From NCBI GenBank assembly GCA_002418285.1, contig DIDT01000055.1:1-26076 (forward strand): a DNA stretch of 26,076 bases, written 5' to 3'. The position numbers were made by a program, and so were the translations under genes. Numbering within the stretch: position 1 is the stretch's first letter; the number at the start of each line of letters is the position of its first letter. The stretch is from Phycisphaerales bacterium UBA5793 (lineage in GTDB: Bacteria > Planctomycetota > Phycisphaerae > Phycisphaerales > UBA5793). Positions 1 through 7,037 of this stretch are shown piece after piece. The notes beneath the pieces were generated by a model, which was not told the origin of the DNA, did no database searches, and was given only the letters and a program-made list of their open reading frames with translations.

Positions 1-1
1 C

Positions 2-349
2 ACACCCGCGCCGAAGCCACCGGCCGGCGAACCCCCGGACTGGGCCGCGCCGCTGCTCGGTCACTACAAGGACGCAAAAGACATCGAACTGGTCGTGGCG
101 ATGTCCGGTCGCATGGTCACCGCACAGATCCACTGGTCGCCGCAGGGGCCGATCACCTATGCACGTCTTGAACGCAAGGAGTCCGGCGAGATCGAGTTCG
201 TGGAGTTCTCTCGCACGCCATCGTCCTACCCGCTCGAAATCGTGCGCGATGAAGCCGGTCAGGCGACGCGAATATCAATCATGGCAGGGGAGCAGCGGCA
301 GGACTTCGATCGTGTGGAAGAGGAACCGCAGGACGAGTCGAAGCCATAG
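2..349 (+). CDS. C-terminal part of an exported-type protein, possibly a serine hydrolase tail domain (5' end outside window)
   Basis: The frame is open from the window edge to a TAG at 347-349, so this is the end of a gene that starts upstream. The visible 115 residues open with a Pro/Ala-rich linker followed by a segment beginning LLGHYKD and continuing as alternating hydrophobic strands. This resembles the beta-barrel-like tail found after beta-lactamase-type serine hydrolase or peptidase domains, where a phrase like 'G.Y' starts the domain. No catalytic residues are visible, so the function cannot be settled. A GTG at 95 would give only an 84-residue product and is unlikely to be the true start, because coding continues without break upstream of it. 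It converges on the DUF3052 gene, with 18 bp between stop codons. Confidence 0.6.
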   Translation, partial: TPAPKPPAGEPPDWAAPLLGHYKDAKDIELVVAMSGRMVTAQIHWSPQGPITYARLERKESGEIEFVEFSRTPSSYPLEIVRDEAGQATRISIMAGEQRQDFDRVEEEPQDESKP

Positions 350-367
350 ATGAGGTATGGCGAAGGG

Positions 368-1147
368 TCACCTCTTCCGCACCGCGAAGCGCAGGCCTGA
401 CCAGGTGTCGTCGACGGCGCAGATTTTGTAATCGACGAGGCCGCGTTCGAGTCCGGCATCGCGGATCATCTGCTGTGTCAGGTCGCTGGCGACGGCGGAG
501 GTCTTCTTGGGCCAGATGATCCAGAGCGAGCCGGCGCCGACGCGCTTGCCGATTGTGTCGATGCGCTTGAGCAGGTCGCGCCGCGAGAGTACGAACCAGA
601 GGATGAGGTCACTCGGCCTGCGGGCGTTGGCGGTGAGCGTGGCGCCGTCGGGCAGGGCGCCGAGGATGGTCTTGATGTTCTTCGGTGCGGTGATGAGTGA
701 GACGGTCGAGCCGGGTTTGATGCCGAGTTTCTTTGGCAGCGGTGTGCCGCTGTAGGGTCCGCTGATCGACTTGTGCACGATCGGGTTTGTGACAGGCTTG
801 GCAAGAGCCGCCTTGAGCGCGGAGCGGATCCTGGTCCACGTTGCAAACGTCGCATCGGGCAGCGTTTCGCGCACGCGCTTCACCTTGTCGGTTGCTCCAT
901 CGACGAACACGATCGGCACCGAGCGCGTGGCTCTGCTCTGGCGCAGTGCCACGGCAACCTCGCGGCCATGCGACGGCAGGCGCGACAGGTCGATCACGAA
1001 GAGGTCAGGCGGGTCAGCCCGGAGATCTTTGAGACTGACTTGGGCGCCGATGCGGCCGTGACGAACGGCATAGCCGGCGGCTTCGAGACGCTCGGCACGT
1101 TCGATCGTTTCCACTTCGTGCCAGTGTACGAGTTGAATCGTGAGCAT
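368..1147 (-). CDS. Receiver-like domain fused to a DUF3052 domain
   Basis: This 259-residue protein has two parts. Residues 1-115 resemble a response-regulator receiver: a strand ending VIDLSR puts an aspartate (D53) at the usual phosphoacceptor position and a later strand reads VPIVFVDG. However, the N-terminal acidic pair is missing and the conserved lysine region reads FATWTR. Residues 137-258 match DUF3052: LGIKPG at the start, then DLILWFV, WIIWPKK, and the diagnostic VDYKICAVDDTWSGLRF near the C-terminus. The start is the ATG at 1145-1147, preceded by GGTGA 4 nt upstream. The open frame continues to 1441, but that part lies over the regulator gene and does not look like protein. The role of DUF3052 is unknown; the N-terminal part suggests a regulatory or scaffold function. 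Confidence 0.8.
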   Translation of the reverse strand: MLTIQLVHWHEVETIERAERLEAAGYAVRHGRIGAQVSLKDLRADPPDLFVIDLSRLPSHGREVAVALRQSRATRSVPIVFVDGATDKVKRVRETLPDATFATWTRIRSALKAALAKPVTNPIVHKSISGPYSGTPLPKKLGIKPGSTVSLITAPKNIKTILGALPDGATLTANARRPSDLILWFVLSRRDLLKRIDTIGKRVGAGSLWIIWPKKTSAVASDLTQQMIRDAGLERGLVDYKICAVDDTWSGLRFAVRKR

Positions 1148-1181
1148 GAGTTCACCGCCGACCGCGCGAAATGGGCCCGAC

Positions 1182-1205
1182 AAAAAAACTAACCAATCGG
1201 TTGGT
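1182..1205 (-). terminator. Short Rho-independent terminator downstream of the Fur-family gene
   Basis: Read on the minus strand, arms ACCAA and TTGGT (5 bp, loop CCGA) are followed after a 3-nt gap by seven consecutive T residues. It lies 36 bp past the stop of the regulator gene and before the DUF3052 gene. The stem is short, so efficiency is uncertain. The same palindrome could also be an operator, since it sits upstream of the DUF3052 start. Confidence 0.5.
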
Positions 1206-1241
1206 GAATCGTATCGGTCAGGATGATGAGGCGAAGGTGCG

Positions 1242-1778
1242 TCAGATCGCGGCGGAGGGCGCGACGTGACCGTTGCCTTTGAGACTTGGGTCGCCCTCAC
1301 CGCTGCGCTTCTCGTGGACCCGGCCGTTGGAAGTGTAGCCGTTCGACGCGTGCGCCTTCTGGCCACTGCGGGCATGCAGATGGAGGGAGACGCGATCGAT
1401 CTGCACACCCAGCCGATTTTCGATGTCGCGCAAGACATCATCGGAGAGCTGGGTCAGGAGGCGCTCGCTCAGATCGGTCGGGACATCATGAATCTCACCG
1501 GTGTCGTCGTTGAGTAGGTGGAGATGCGGCTCGATGTCGGCATCAAAACGGGCGCAGCCGCAATTAAGCGAGAGCTTGCGACACAGGCCGGCTTCGCAGA
1601 GGGCCTCAAGGGTGTTGTAGACCGTGGCGAGGCTCAGGCCGTCGCAACTGTGGCGGACATCCTCGAAGAGTTCTTCGGCGGTGGGATGCGATTTGCTGGC
1701 CCTGAGACGGTCATAAATGGCCACCCGCTGCCGCGTGCAGCGCAAACCGTGTTCCGTGAAGAGCCTGCGAATAGCCAT
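1242..1778 (-). CDS. Fur-family transcriptional regulator, PerR-like
   Basis: The N-terminal winged helix (residues 1-70, numbering from the first of two adjacent ATGs at 1781) contains TRQRVAIYD, SHPTAEELFEDV and the recognition helix ATVYNTLEAL typical of the Fur superfamily. Aligned by eye with Bacillus PerR, all five regulatory-metal ligands are present: H32, D80, H86, H88 and D99. Asp rather than Glu at position 80 favours a PerR-like peroxide sensor over Fur. Both structural-zinc CxxC pairs are absent: the stretch after PHLHLLN reads DDTGE. A CNCGC-like pair (C74, C76) sits just before the metal site. The C-terminal 40 residues are a hydrophilic tail not typical of the family. The ATG at 1776-1778 is chosen because a TANNNT box lies 6 nt upstream; the ATG at 1781 is equally possible. 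It is divergent from the small membrane protein gene. Confidence 0.9.
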   Translation of the reverse strand: MAIRRLFTEHGLRCTRQRVAIYDRLRASKSHPTAEELFEDVRHSCDGLSLATVYNTLEALCEAGLCRKLSLNCGCARFDADIEPHLHLLNDDTGEIHDVPTDLSERLLTQLSDDVLRDIENRLGVQIDRVSLHLHARSGQKAHASNGYTSNGRVHEKRSGEGDPSLKGNGHVAPSAAI

Positions 1779-1784
1779 CATGAG

Positions 1785-1790
1785 ATGTTA
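1785..1790 (-). promoter_or_regulatory. Candidate leaderless -10 box (TAACAT) for the Fur-family gene
   Basis: TAACAT on the minus strand ends 6 nt before the ATG at 1776-1778. No Shine-Dalgarno sequence is visible, and no clear -35 lies 16-18 bp upstream. Transcription from this box would begin at or next to the start codon. Confidence 0.35.
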
Positions 1791-1937
1791 CGGCCCCGTG
1801 GCGATTCGAGCCAGTGAAATCACGCAGGAAATGACCCGCGCCGGGGATGCGAGCCCTGATGAGAGTCCATCGGCCCCTCACAGGAGCAACATTGGCCGGC
1901 GCACAGCAGAGAAGGGGAAACGAAGGTCCACAACGGT

Positions 1938-1943
1938 TATCGT
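1938..1943 (+). promoter_or_regulatory. Candidate leaderless -10 box (TATCGT) for the small membrane protein gene
   Basis: TATCGT ends 5 nt before the ATG at 1949. The leader has no Shine-Dalgarno-like purine run. No convincing -35 is seen. Confidence 0.3.
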
Positions 1944-1948
1944 GTGGC

Positions 1949-2176
1949 ATGGATCACCCGCCAAACGCCCGCTCGACACTTGTTTCAGTGCTGCTGTTTC
2001 TCGGTCTGCTCGGGATGGGGAGCGCGTTCATGATGCGCGGCAACAACTGGTTGGTCACGGCGCCTTTCCTGGGAATCCAGCACCCGATCGCGGCGGGAGT
2101 AGGGGTGGTGGGGATCCTGCTCTGCCTCGCTTCCGTGGGGCTGCGGCGGCTGGGAGGGCGCGGTGACGCCTCGTGA
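1949..2176 (+). CDS. Small two-helix membrane protein of unknown function
   Basis: The 75-residue product has two hydrophobic segments, roughly residues 10-30 (starting STLVSVLLFLGLLG) and 46-68 (starting PIAAGVGVVGILLC), separated by a short loop containing RGNNWLV, and ends with a basic RRLGGRG. This pattern predicts an inner-membrane hairpin. The start at ATG 1949 is where protein-like sequence begins; the open frame reaches 1847, but the extra residues are not membrane-like and look like chance coding. No family is recognised. It is divergent from the PerR-like gene (170 bp between starts) and ends 9 bp before the convergent hydrolase gene. Confidence 0.65.
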   Translation: MDHPPNARSTLVSVLLFLGLLGMGSAFMMRGNNWLVTAPFLGIQHPIAAGVGVVGILLCLASVGLRRLGGRGDAS

Positions 2177-2185
2177 GCGAGGCGC

Positions 2186-3655
2186 CTACTGGACCGTGGC
2201 CGGCGTTTCCGCTCCATCGGAGGCTACACCGAACCGCTTGTTGGTCCACCGCGTGATGATGTCCAGCGCCTCGGGTGAGAAGGTCTCTTCAATCGTGGCA
2301 TACTCGGACACCGAACCAGTTTTCGCATGCTGGAAGAGGTGGTTGAGTCCTTCGAGTTTGGTGATGGTGAAATCCCTGTTGCCTGCTTCGGTTAGCGCTT
2401 TGTCGATCTCAGCAAGATCCTCGTCGGGCGGCACCTGGAGGTCCAACGACCCGTTGAGCGCCAGGACCGGGCAAGTGACTTGGCGCAACGTCGGCCGCGG
2501 GTCATAGGAGAGGAAGTACTTGAACCACGGCGTGTGCAGGCCGACGAGTTGCTGAGCCGCCGCCTGCCTGAGCCTGGCCTCATCGCCCTGGGCTCCCTGC
2601 GACTGAATCAAGGCAATCATTGCCTCGAGCTGCTCTTCCTGAGGCTTGTCGTTGATGACGGCTTCCATGAGCGCGCGGTGTTTGGCGGTCATGTCATCGA
2701 GTTCTTCGTCGGTGAACGCATCTGTTGCCTGCAGCATCAGGCGCGACTGCATGGTCAGAATCTGGTTGCCCGGCAGACCCGTGCCTGCGAGCATGACGAC
2801 AAACGCCACATCCTTGGACTGCGCTGCCGCGATGGGGCCGATGATGCCGCCCTCGCTGTGGCCCATCACGCCAATGTGAGCCGGGTTGATGCGATCGATG
2901 CTCTTGAGGAACGTGACGCCTGCGAGCGCATCGAGGGCAAAGTTCTCGCTCGTGGAAGTTCCGATGTTGCCCCCTGTGCCGCCGACGCCGCGATCGTCGC
3001 TGCGCAGCACGGCAATGCCGTGGCGCGAGAGGTGGTCTGCAATGACCCAGAAGGGTTGGTGACCCATAATGGCCTCATCGCGATCCTGCGCACCTGAGCC
3101 GGTAATCATGACGACCGCCGGGAACGGACCCTCGCCATCGGGAATGGTCAATGTGCCCGCAATGGTGATGCCATCGACTTCATTCTTGTATGTGACTTCG
3201 CGCACTTCGTAGGGAAATGGCGGCTGGGGCGTTTGGGGCCGCTTGGGAACTGCGGCGGCGGCCTCTTCGTCGGTCAGGCGTGTGAGCGTGAGCGGAAACG
3301 TCTGGCCCGATTGCCGCAGCGTGCCGGTGGCAGTCTGTCCGTCTTCGTTGATGGTCGCTCTGAAAACCGCGCCGACTTGTGCAAACGTGAACGCAATCTC
3401 CTTGCCGTCGTTGATCACGGCGACCATCTTGGCGCCGGTGACGCCCTGCATGGGAATGTCGAGTCTCGCGGTCCAGGTATCCGCACTGGGTCCGTCCACC
3501 GCGAAGTGAATCATGAAGGGGAGTTCCGTGCCCGGCAGGTTGACCGCGCCCTTCCAGTGCTCATCGGGAGCGGCGCCGCGCACGCTCGCCACGAGCGAAC
3601 TTGACGCGAGCAGAATGGCAATCGCAAGCAGGAACGAGGGAGTGCGGCGGTTCAT
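2186..3655 (-). CDS. Secreted alpha/beta hydrolase
   Basis: The 489-residue protein begins with a signal peptide (basic MNRR, hydrophobic LLAIAILLASSSLVASV, likely cut after RGA). Residues 30-130 form a beta-rich N-terminal domain of the kind found ahead of exported alpha/beta hydrolases. The hydrolase fold covers about 150-475 with an intact triad by motif: nucleophile S267 in GHSEGG, D405 in NGSLDLQVPP, and H439 in GLNHLF. TGSGAQDRDE (about 185-194) is the oxyanion-hole region typical of this exported group. Substrate is unknown; peptides, acyl esters or cell-wall decorations are possible. The ATG at 3653-3655 has GGAGA 6 nt upstream; the open frame extends to 3997, but the extra 114 residues overlap the rlmE gene and lack protein character. 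Confidence 0.9.
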   Translation of the reverse strand: MNRRTPSFLLAIAILLASSSLVASVRGAAPDEHWKGAVNLPGTELPFMIHFAVDGPSADTWTARLDIPMQGVTGAKMVAVINDGKEIAFTFAQVGAVFRATINEDGQTATGTLRQSGQTFPLTLTRLTDEEAAAAVPKRPQTPQPPFPYEVREVTYKNEVDGITIAGTLTIPDGEGPFPAVVMITGSGAQDRDEAIMGHQPFWVIADHLSRHGIAVLRSDDRGVGGTGGNIGTSTSENFALDALAGVTFLKSIDRINPAHIGVMGHSEGGIIGPIAAAQSKDVAFVVMLAGTGLPGNQILTMQSRLMLQATDAFTDEELDDMTAKHRALMEAVINDKPQEEQLEAMIALIQSQGAQGDEARLRQAAAQQLVGLHTPWFKYFLSYDPRPTLRQVTCPVLALNGSLDLQVPPDEDLAEIDKALTEAGNRDFTITKLEGLNHLFQHAKTGSVSEYATIEETFSPEALDIITRWTNKRFGVASDGAETPATVQ

Positions 3656-3803
3656 GTTGATTCTCCGTGGGCGGGTCGGGCGGTGGCGGGACCGCTGTCG
3701 CCCGCAGCATGGGGTCACTTCATCGTACCGGCAGGCGAGGCGTACGACGCATCCCGATTCGTCGAATGGGGGACAGCTCCCCGGGGTCGGTCGCCTCGGT
3801 GGA

Positions 3804-3809
3804 TACACT
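3804..3809 (+). promoter_or_regulatory. Candidate leaderless -10 box (TACACT) for rlmE
   Basis: TACACT ends 5 nt before the rlmE ATG at 3815. The nearest purine-rich GGTGG is too far upstream to act as a Shine-Dalgarno sequence for this start. No -35 consensus is visible. Confidence 0.3.
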
Positions 3810-3814
3810 TGGCC

Positions 3815-4438
3815 ATGGCGGCGACGCGCGAGGTGCAAGATCACTATTTCAGAGAGGCCCGGCGGCTCGGCTATGTCGCGCGCTCGGCGTTCAAACTCAA
3901 GGAAATCCTCGAGAAGAAGAACTTGATCAGGCCCGGCGACTACGTACTCGACCTCGGCTGCGCGCCAGGCGCCTGGCTGCAGATCGCCTGCCAGCACATC
4001 GGACCGGCCGCCAAGGGCGGAATGGTCCTCGGCTATGACCTCAAATCCGTGCGCCGGCCCCTCAAGTTCTGCGATGAAGCACTCATCACGCGCGAGGGCG
4101 ATGTCTTCAAAGTCACCTCAGCAGAGATTCTCGAACTCACCAATCGCCGGCACTTTGACCTTGTCATGTCCGACATGATGGCCGCCACGACCGGCCACCA
4201 TCACAGCGACCACTACCAGTCGATGCACCTGGCGCGGCGGACGCTCGAACTGGCCGGCGATCTGCTGCGATCCGGTGGGTCGTTTGTCGTCAAGGTGTTC
4301 GAAGGGGCCGAGTACCCCGCGCTGCTCGACGAGTGCAAAGCTCGCTTCGACAAAGTGAAGGGCTTCAAGCCCAAGGCGTCGCGCAACGAGTCGACGGAAA
4401 TGTACATCATCGGCGAAGGCTTCTTGCCGGCGAAATGA
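3815..4438 (+). CDS. rlmE: 23S rRNA (uridine-2'-O-)-methyltransferase RlmE (FtsJ/RrmJ family)
   Basis: This 207-residue enzyme has the usual RlmE size. In Escherichia coli RlmE methylates the 2'-O of U2552 in the 23S A-loop during late 50S assembly. The SAM-binding motif I is clear (LDLGCAPGAW, residues 45-54). The K-D-K-E catalytic tetrad is present: K27 in SAFKL, D120 in VMSDM, K160 in FVVKVFEG and E195 in STEMYII. The loop after motif IV reads MMAATTGHHHSDH, the usual substrate-side position. The ATG at 3815 is chosen because MAATREVQDHYFREARRLGYV is the normal family N-terminus; the open frame back to 3683 is not conserved-looking. It is divergent from the hydrolase gene. Confidence 0.95.
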   Translation: MAATREVQDHYFREARRLGYVARSAFKLKEILEKKNLIRPGDYVLDLGCAPGAWLQIACQHIGPAAKGGMVLGYDLKSVRRPLKFCDEALITREGDVFKVTSAEILELTNRRHFDLVMSDMMAATTGHHHSDHYQSMHLARRTLELAGDLLRSGGSFVVKVFEGAEYPALLDECKARFDKVKGFKPKASRNESTEMYIIGEGFLPAK

Positions 4439-4441
4439 ACC

Positions 4442-4948
4442 TCAGCGCATGATGTAGTAAACCCACTCCGATGACTTCATCTGTCCATCAACCTCGCCTT
4501 CGATTCGCACCTTGATCGTGCTGCCGAACTGAAGTTCGTAGATGATTCGCTGCGGGTAGTCGTGTTCGGGGTTCTCAAACACGACGTGACGCAGCCCGGT
4601 TTCAACCGCGCGGAACGGCGTGGCGGGCAGGCGACCTGCGGGCGCGGCGTAATACACCAGCCCACTGGGCTCGGCGGCGATGCGCAGATACTCGATGGAC
4701 TCTTCCCTTCCGTTCCTGAGCGTTCGACCGACGCCGAACATGTTCGAAGTCTTGGGCGCCATCCAGTGCTCTTCGGTGGCGGAGTCGGGTTGCTTAAGCG
4801 AGGTGCTCCAGTCGCCGACGAGCCAGTCGAGCTTCTTGAGTTGAGGGTCAGCTTCCGGAGGAACGTACCAGGTGCAGCCGGCCGCTACCAACACGAAATA
4901 CAGAATGGTCAGAACAGAAACGACCCGTCGCTCGAGACGCCAGTTCAT
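4442..4948 (-). CDS. Lipoprotein of the DUF6265-like type
   Basis: The 168-residue product starts with a basic, hydrophobic leader ending VLVAAGC, with C25 as the likely lipidated cysteine. The mature part follows a recognisable pattern: LDWLVGDWS, EEHWMAP, MFGVGRTLRNG, an R..EYLRI segment, VFENPEHDYPQRIIYE and a final RIEGEVDGQ. This order matches small beta-barrel 'DUF6265'-type proteins of unknown function. The ATG at 4946-4948 has AAGGAG at a good distance. It begins 3 bp after the nadE stop, so the two are almost certainly co-transcribed, probably without a functional link. It is convergent with rlmE (3 bp between them). Confidence 0.8.
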   Translation of the reverse strand: MNWRLERRVVSVLTILYFVLVAAGCTWYVPPEADPQLKKLDWLVGDWSTSLKQPDSATEEHWMAPKTSNMFGVGRTLRNGREESIEYLRIAAEPSGLVYYAAPAGRLPATPFRAVETGLRHVVFENPEHDYPQRIIYELQFGSTIKVRIEGEVDGQMKSSEWVYYIMR

Positions 4949-4951
4949 CGC

Positions 4952-6610
4952 TCACACTCCTTTGGCCGCGATCGGCATGCGCCACCCGCTGCCGAACGCC
5001 CGGCCGGTCACCTTGAGCCCCACCGGCATCTGGCGGCGCTTGTACTCATTGCGATCGATCATCCGGCACGTGGTGCGGACCAGATCCGCATCAAACTTCG
5101 TCTCGTCAATGATCTGCTGCACATCATCGCAGTGCTCGACGTAGCGAAGGATGATCTCATCAAGAATCTCGTACGGCGGCAGCGTGTCCTGATCCGTCTG
5201 GTCAGGACGCAACTCGGCGCTGGGCGGCTTGGTGATCGTGTTCTCGGGGATTGGCGGCCGCTTGACGCCGCAGCGGTCGGGGTGCTCGTTCATCCACCGC
5301 GCGAGTTTGTACACCGTGGTCTTGGGCACATCGGAGATGACCGCCAAGCCGCCAGCCATGTCGCCGTAGAGCGTGCAGTAGCCTACGGCGAGTTCGCTCT
5401 TGTTGCCGGTGGTGAGCAGGAGGGCGCCGGTCTTGTTCGACAGGCTCATGACGATGTTGCCGCGCAGACGGGCCTGAATGTTCTCTTCTGCAACGCCGGG
5501 CGTCTGGCCGGTTTCATCGAAGAGCGGCTTGACAAGTTGGAGCATCGCTTCGTGTGCCGGTTCAATCGGAAGAAGGTCGAAACGGATACCGAGGCGATCA
5601 GCGAGTTCATGGGCGTCATCAATCGAACCGGGCGATGAGTATCGGCTGGGCAGGCCGATGCCGCGCAAGGCTTCCCCGTCGAGTGCGGCTCGTGCGACGG
5701 CCGCAACCACTGCGGAATCAACTCCGCCGCTGAGCGCGATGATGCTGCTCTTGAATCCGCACTTGCGCATGTAGTCGCGCACGCCGAGCACGAGGGCGTC
5801 AAAGAGGTCACCCATGTCATCGCGTTTGAATTCGCAACGATGCTCCGTCGGGAGCTCGGCGATGAGAAGATCTTCGGCGAAACCGTGTGCGGCGGCGATC
5901 AGTCCGCCGTCTGATCCGAGCACCATCGAGTAGCCGTCGAAGACGAGGTCGTCATTACCGCCCACCTGGTTGACCATGGCGACCGGGCCGCGGATGCGTG
6001 ACGCGATGCGGCCAAAGAGCTGGCGGCGAAAGTCGGGCTTGCCGACGACGAACGGCGAGGCCGAGATGTTGATCACCGATTCGGCGCCGCACTCGAGCAG
6101 GTCCGCGACGGTGTCTTCGGCGTACAGCCGGCGCTGCAGCATGGTGTCGTCGTTCCAGAAGTCTTCGCAGATCGTCAGTCCAACGAGCCGACCGTGATGC
6201 TCAAAAACACACGCTTGCCTGCCGGGATCGAAGTAGCGCGATTCATCGAAGACGTCGTACGTGGGGAGCAACCGCTTGTCGTACCACAATTCCAGGCGCC
6301 CGCCGCGGCAGAGGGCGGCGCTGTTGTGCAGGCCGCGTCCTGTCGACGCGTTGTGGGCGCGGGGCGAGCCGATGATGGCGGTGATGCCGGTGCACGTTGC
6401 GGCCAATTCGCGCACGGCCCTCTCGCAGCGCTCAACCAGGCCGTGCTTGAGCAGCAGGTCCTTCGGCGGATACCCGAGTACGGCCAATTCGGGGAACGCG
6501 ACGATTTCCGCCCCAGCCTGACGCGCTCTGGCGATGCCGGCGGCGATGAGCGCGGCGTTGCCGTCAATGTCGCCGACCGTCGGATTGAGCTGCGCCAGGC
6601 CGATCTTCAT
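4952..6610 (-). CDS. nadE: Glutamine-dependent NAD+ synthetase
   Basis: The 552-residue protein converts deamido-NAD+ to NAD+ using ATP and glutamine, the last step of NAD biosynthesis. It has the two-domain form. The N-terminal nitrilase-like amidase (residues 1-260) carries the E-K-C triad: E41 (FPELAVLGYPPKD), K112 (WYDKRLLP) and C148 (LTICEDFW). The C-terminal synthetase has the ATP pyrophosphatase loop SGGVDS at 294-299, followed by GNKSELAVGYCTLYGD and KPPSAELRPDQTDQDTLPPY, both classic NadE motifs. Having its own glutaminase domain, it does not need free ammonia. The start ATG is at 6608-6610; no Shine-Dalgarno sequence precedes it, but an extended -10 does. It is followed 3 bp later by the lipoprotein gene. 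Confidence 0.97.
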   Translation of the reverse strand: MKIGLAQLNPTVGDIDGNAALIAAGIARARQAGAEIVAFPELAVLGYPPKDLLLKHGLVERCERAVRELAATCTGITAIIGSPRAHNASTGRGLHNSAALCRGGRLELWYDKRLLPTYDVFDESRYFDPGRQACVFEHHGRLVGLTICEDFWNDDTMLQRRLYAEDTVADLLECGAESVINISASPFVVGKPDFRRQLFGRIASRIRGPVAMVNQVGGNDDLVFDGYSMVLGSDGGLIAAAHGFAEDLLIAELPTEHRCEFKRDDMGDLFDALVLGVRDYMRKCGFKSSIIALSGGVDSAVVAAVARAALDGEALRGIGLPSRYSSPGSIDDAHELADRLGIRFDLLPIEPAHEAMLQLVKPLFDETGQTPGVAEENIQARLRGNIVMSLSNKTGALLLTTGNKSELAVGYCTLYGDMAGGLAVISDVPKTTVYKLARWMNEHPDRCGVKRPPIPENTITKPPSAELRPDQTDQDTLPPYEILDEIILRYVEHCDDVQQIIDETKFDADLVRTTCRMIDRNEYKRRQMPVGLKVTGRAFGSGWRMPIAAKGV

Positions 6611-6616
6611 GGTCGG

Positions 6617-6643
6617 ATGATATCAGCCAGCCCGCGGGCACAA
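6617..6643 (-). promoter_or_regulatory. Candidate promoter abutting nadE (TTGTGC - 15 bp - TGATATCAT)
   Basis: On the minus strand an extended -10, TGA-TATCAT, lies at 6617-6625 and ends 6 nt before the nadE ATG. A partial -35 (TTGTGC, 6638-6643) lies 15 bp upstream of the hexamer. Initiation about 7 nt after the -10 would place the 5' end of the mRNA on the start codon, fitting the lack of a Shine-Dalgarno sequence. Confidence 0.4.
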
Positions 6644-6682
6644 CGCACGGGAATTCAACCCATTGGTGCCACGGCGCGTCGA

Positions 6683-7024
6683 CTACACGCTGGCCCAGGC
6701 GGCGAGCTGGTATCGCACGCAGAGCCAGATCGCGACCAGTACCTCGACACACCCAATCGCCGCCAGCCACCAGTCGAGCGATCGCCAACGCGGGGTGCTC
6801 CACCACTCGTAAAAGACGCAATACATCGCGAAGTACCCGACGAAACACACTGGGTAAGCGGCGCAAGGCAGCAGGGACAGGGCCCACATGCCGCGCATTG
6901 GATTCTCCCGCCAATGCAACAACAGGATGGCAAAGGCCAGAAACACCGTGGATACCGTCTGCATGCCGACGTGGGCGGCAGTCATCATCAGAAGTGACTT
7001 ACTGCCGCACCTCGGCTTGGGCAT
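6683..7024 (-). CDS. Small three-helix membrane protein, unknown function
   Basis: The 113-residue product has three predicted membrane segments, at about residues 14-36, 46-72 and 85-104, separated by short loops (LLHWRENPMRG and YEWWSTPRWRS). Tryptophan and tyrosine cluster at the segment edges, as expected at a membrane interface. I do not recognise a family. The ATG at 7022-7024 is chosen because it lies 13 bp after the metG stop and has a G-rich run (GGGGG) upstream; the open frame to 7078 would overlap metG by 41 bp. Its position suggests co-transcription with metG. 72 bp separate it from nadE. Confidence 0.7.
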   Translation of the reverse strand: MPKPRCGSKSLLMMTAAHVGMQTVSTVFLAFAILLLHWRENPMRGMWALSLLPCAAYPVCFVGYFAMYCVFYEWWSTPRWRSLDWWLAAIGCVEVLVAIWLCVRYQLAAWASV

Positions 7025-7037
7025 CGGTGAACCCCCG

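Noticed and set aside
1148..1441. Open frame extending the DUF3052 gene upstream to 1441
   Set aside because: The extra residues are rich in Arg and Ser and overlie the Fur-family gene on the same strand in another frame; DUF3052 and the receiver-like domain are complete from 1147.
3656..3997. Extension of the alpha/beta hydrolase frame by 114 residues
   Set aside because: The signal peptide and Shine-Dalgarno site are at 3655; the extension overlaps rlmE on the other strand and has no protein character.
4562..5638. Long plus-strand open frame opposite nadE
   Set aside because: It is the high-GC complement of nadE, with no recognisable motif; the minus-strand gene is certain.
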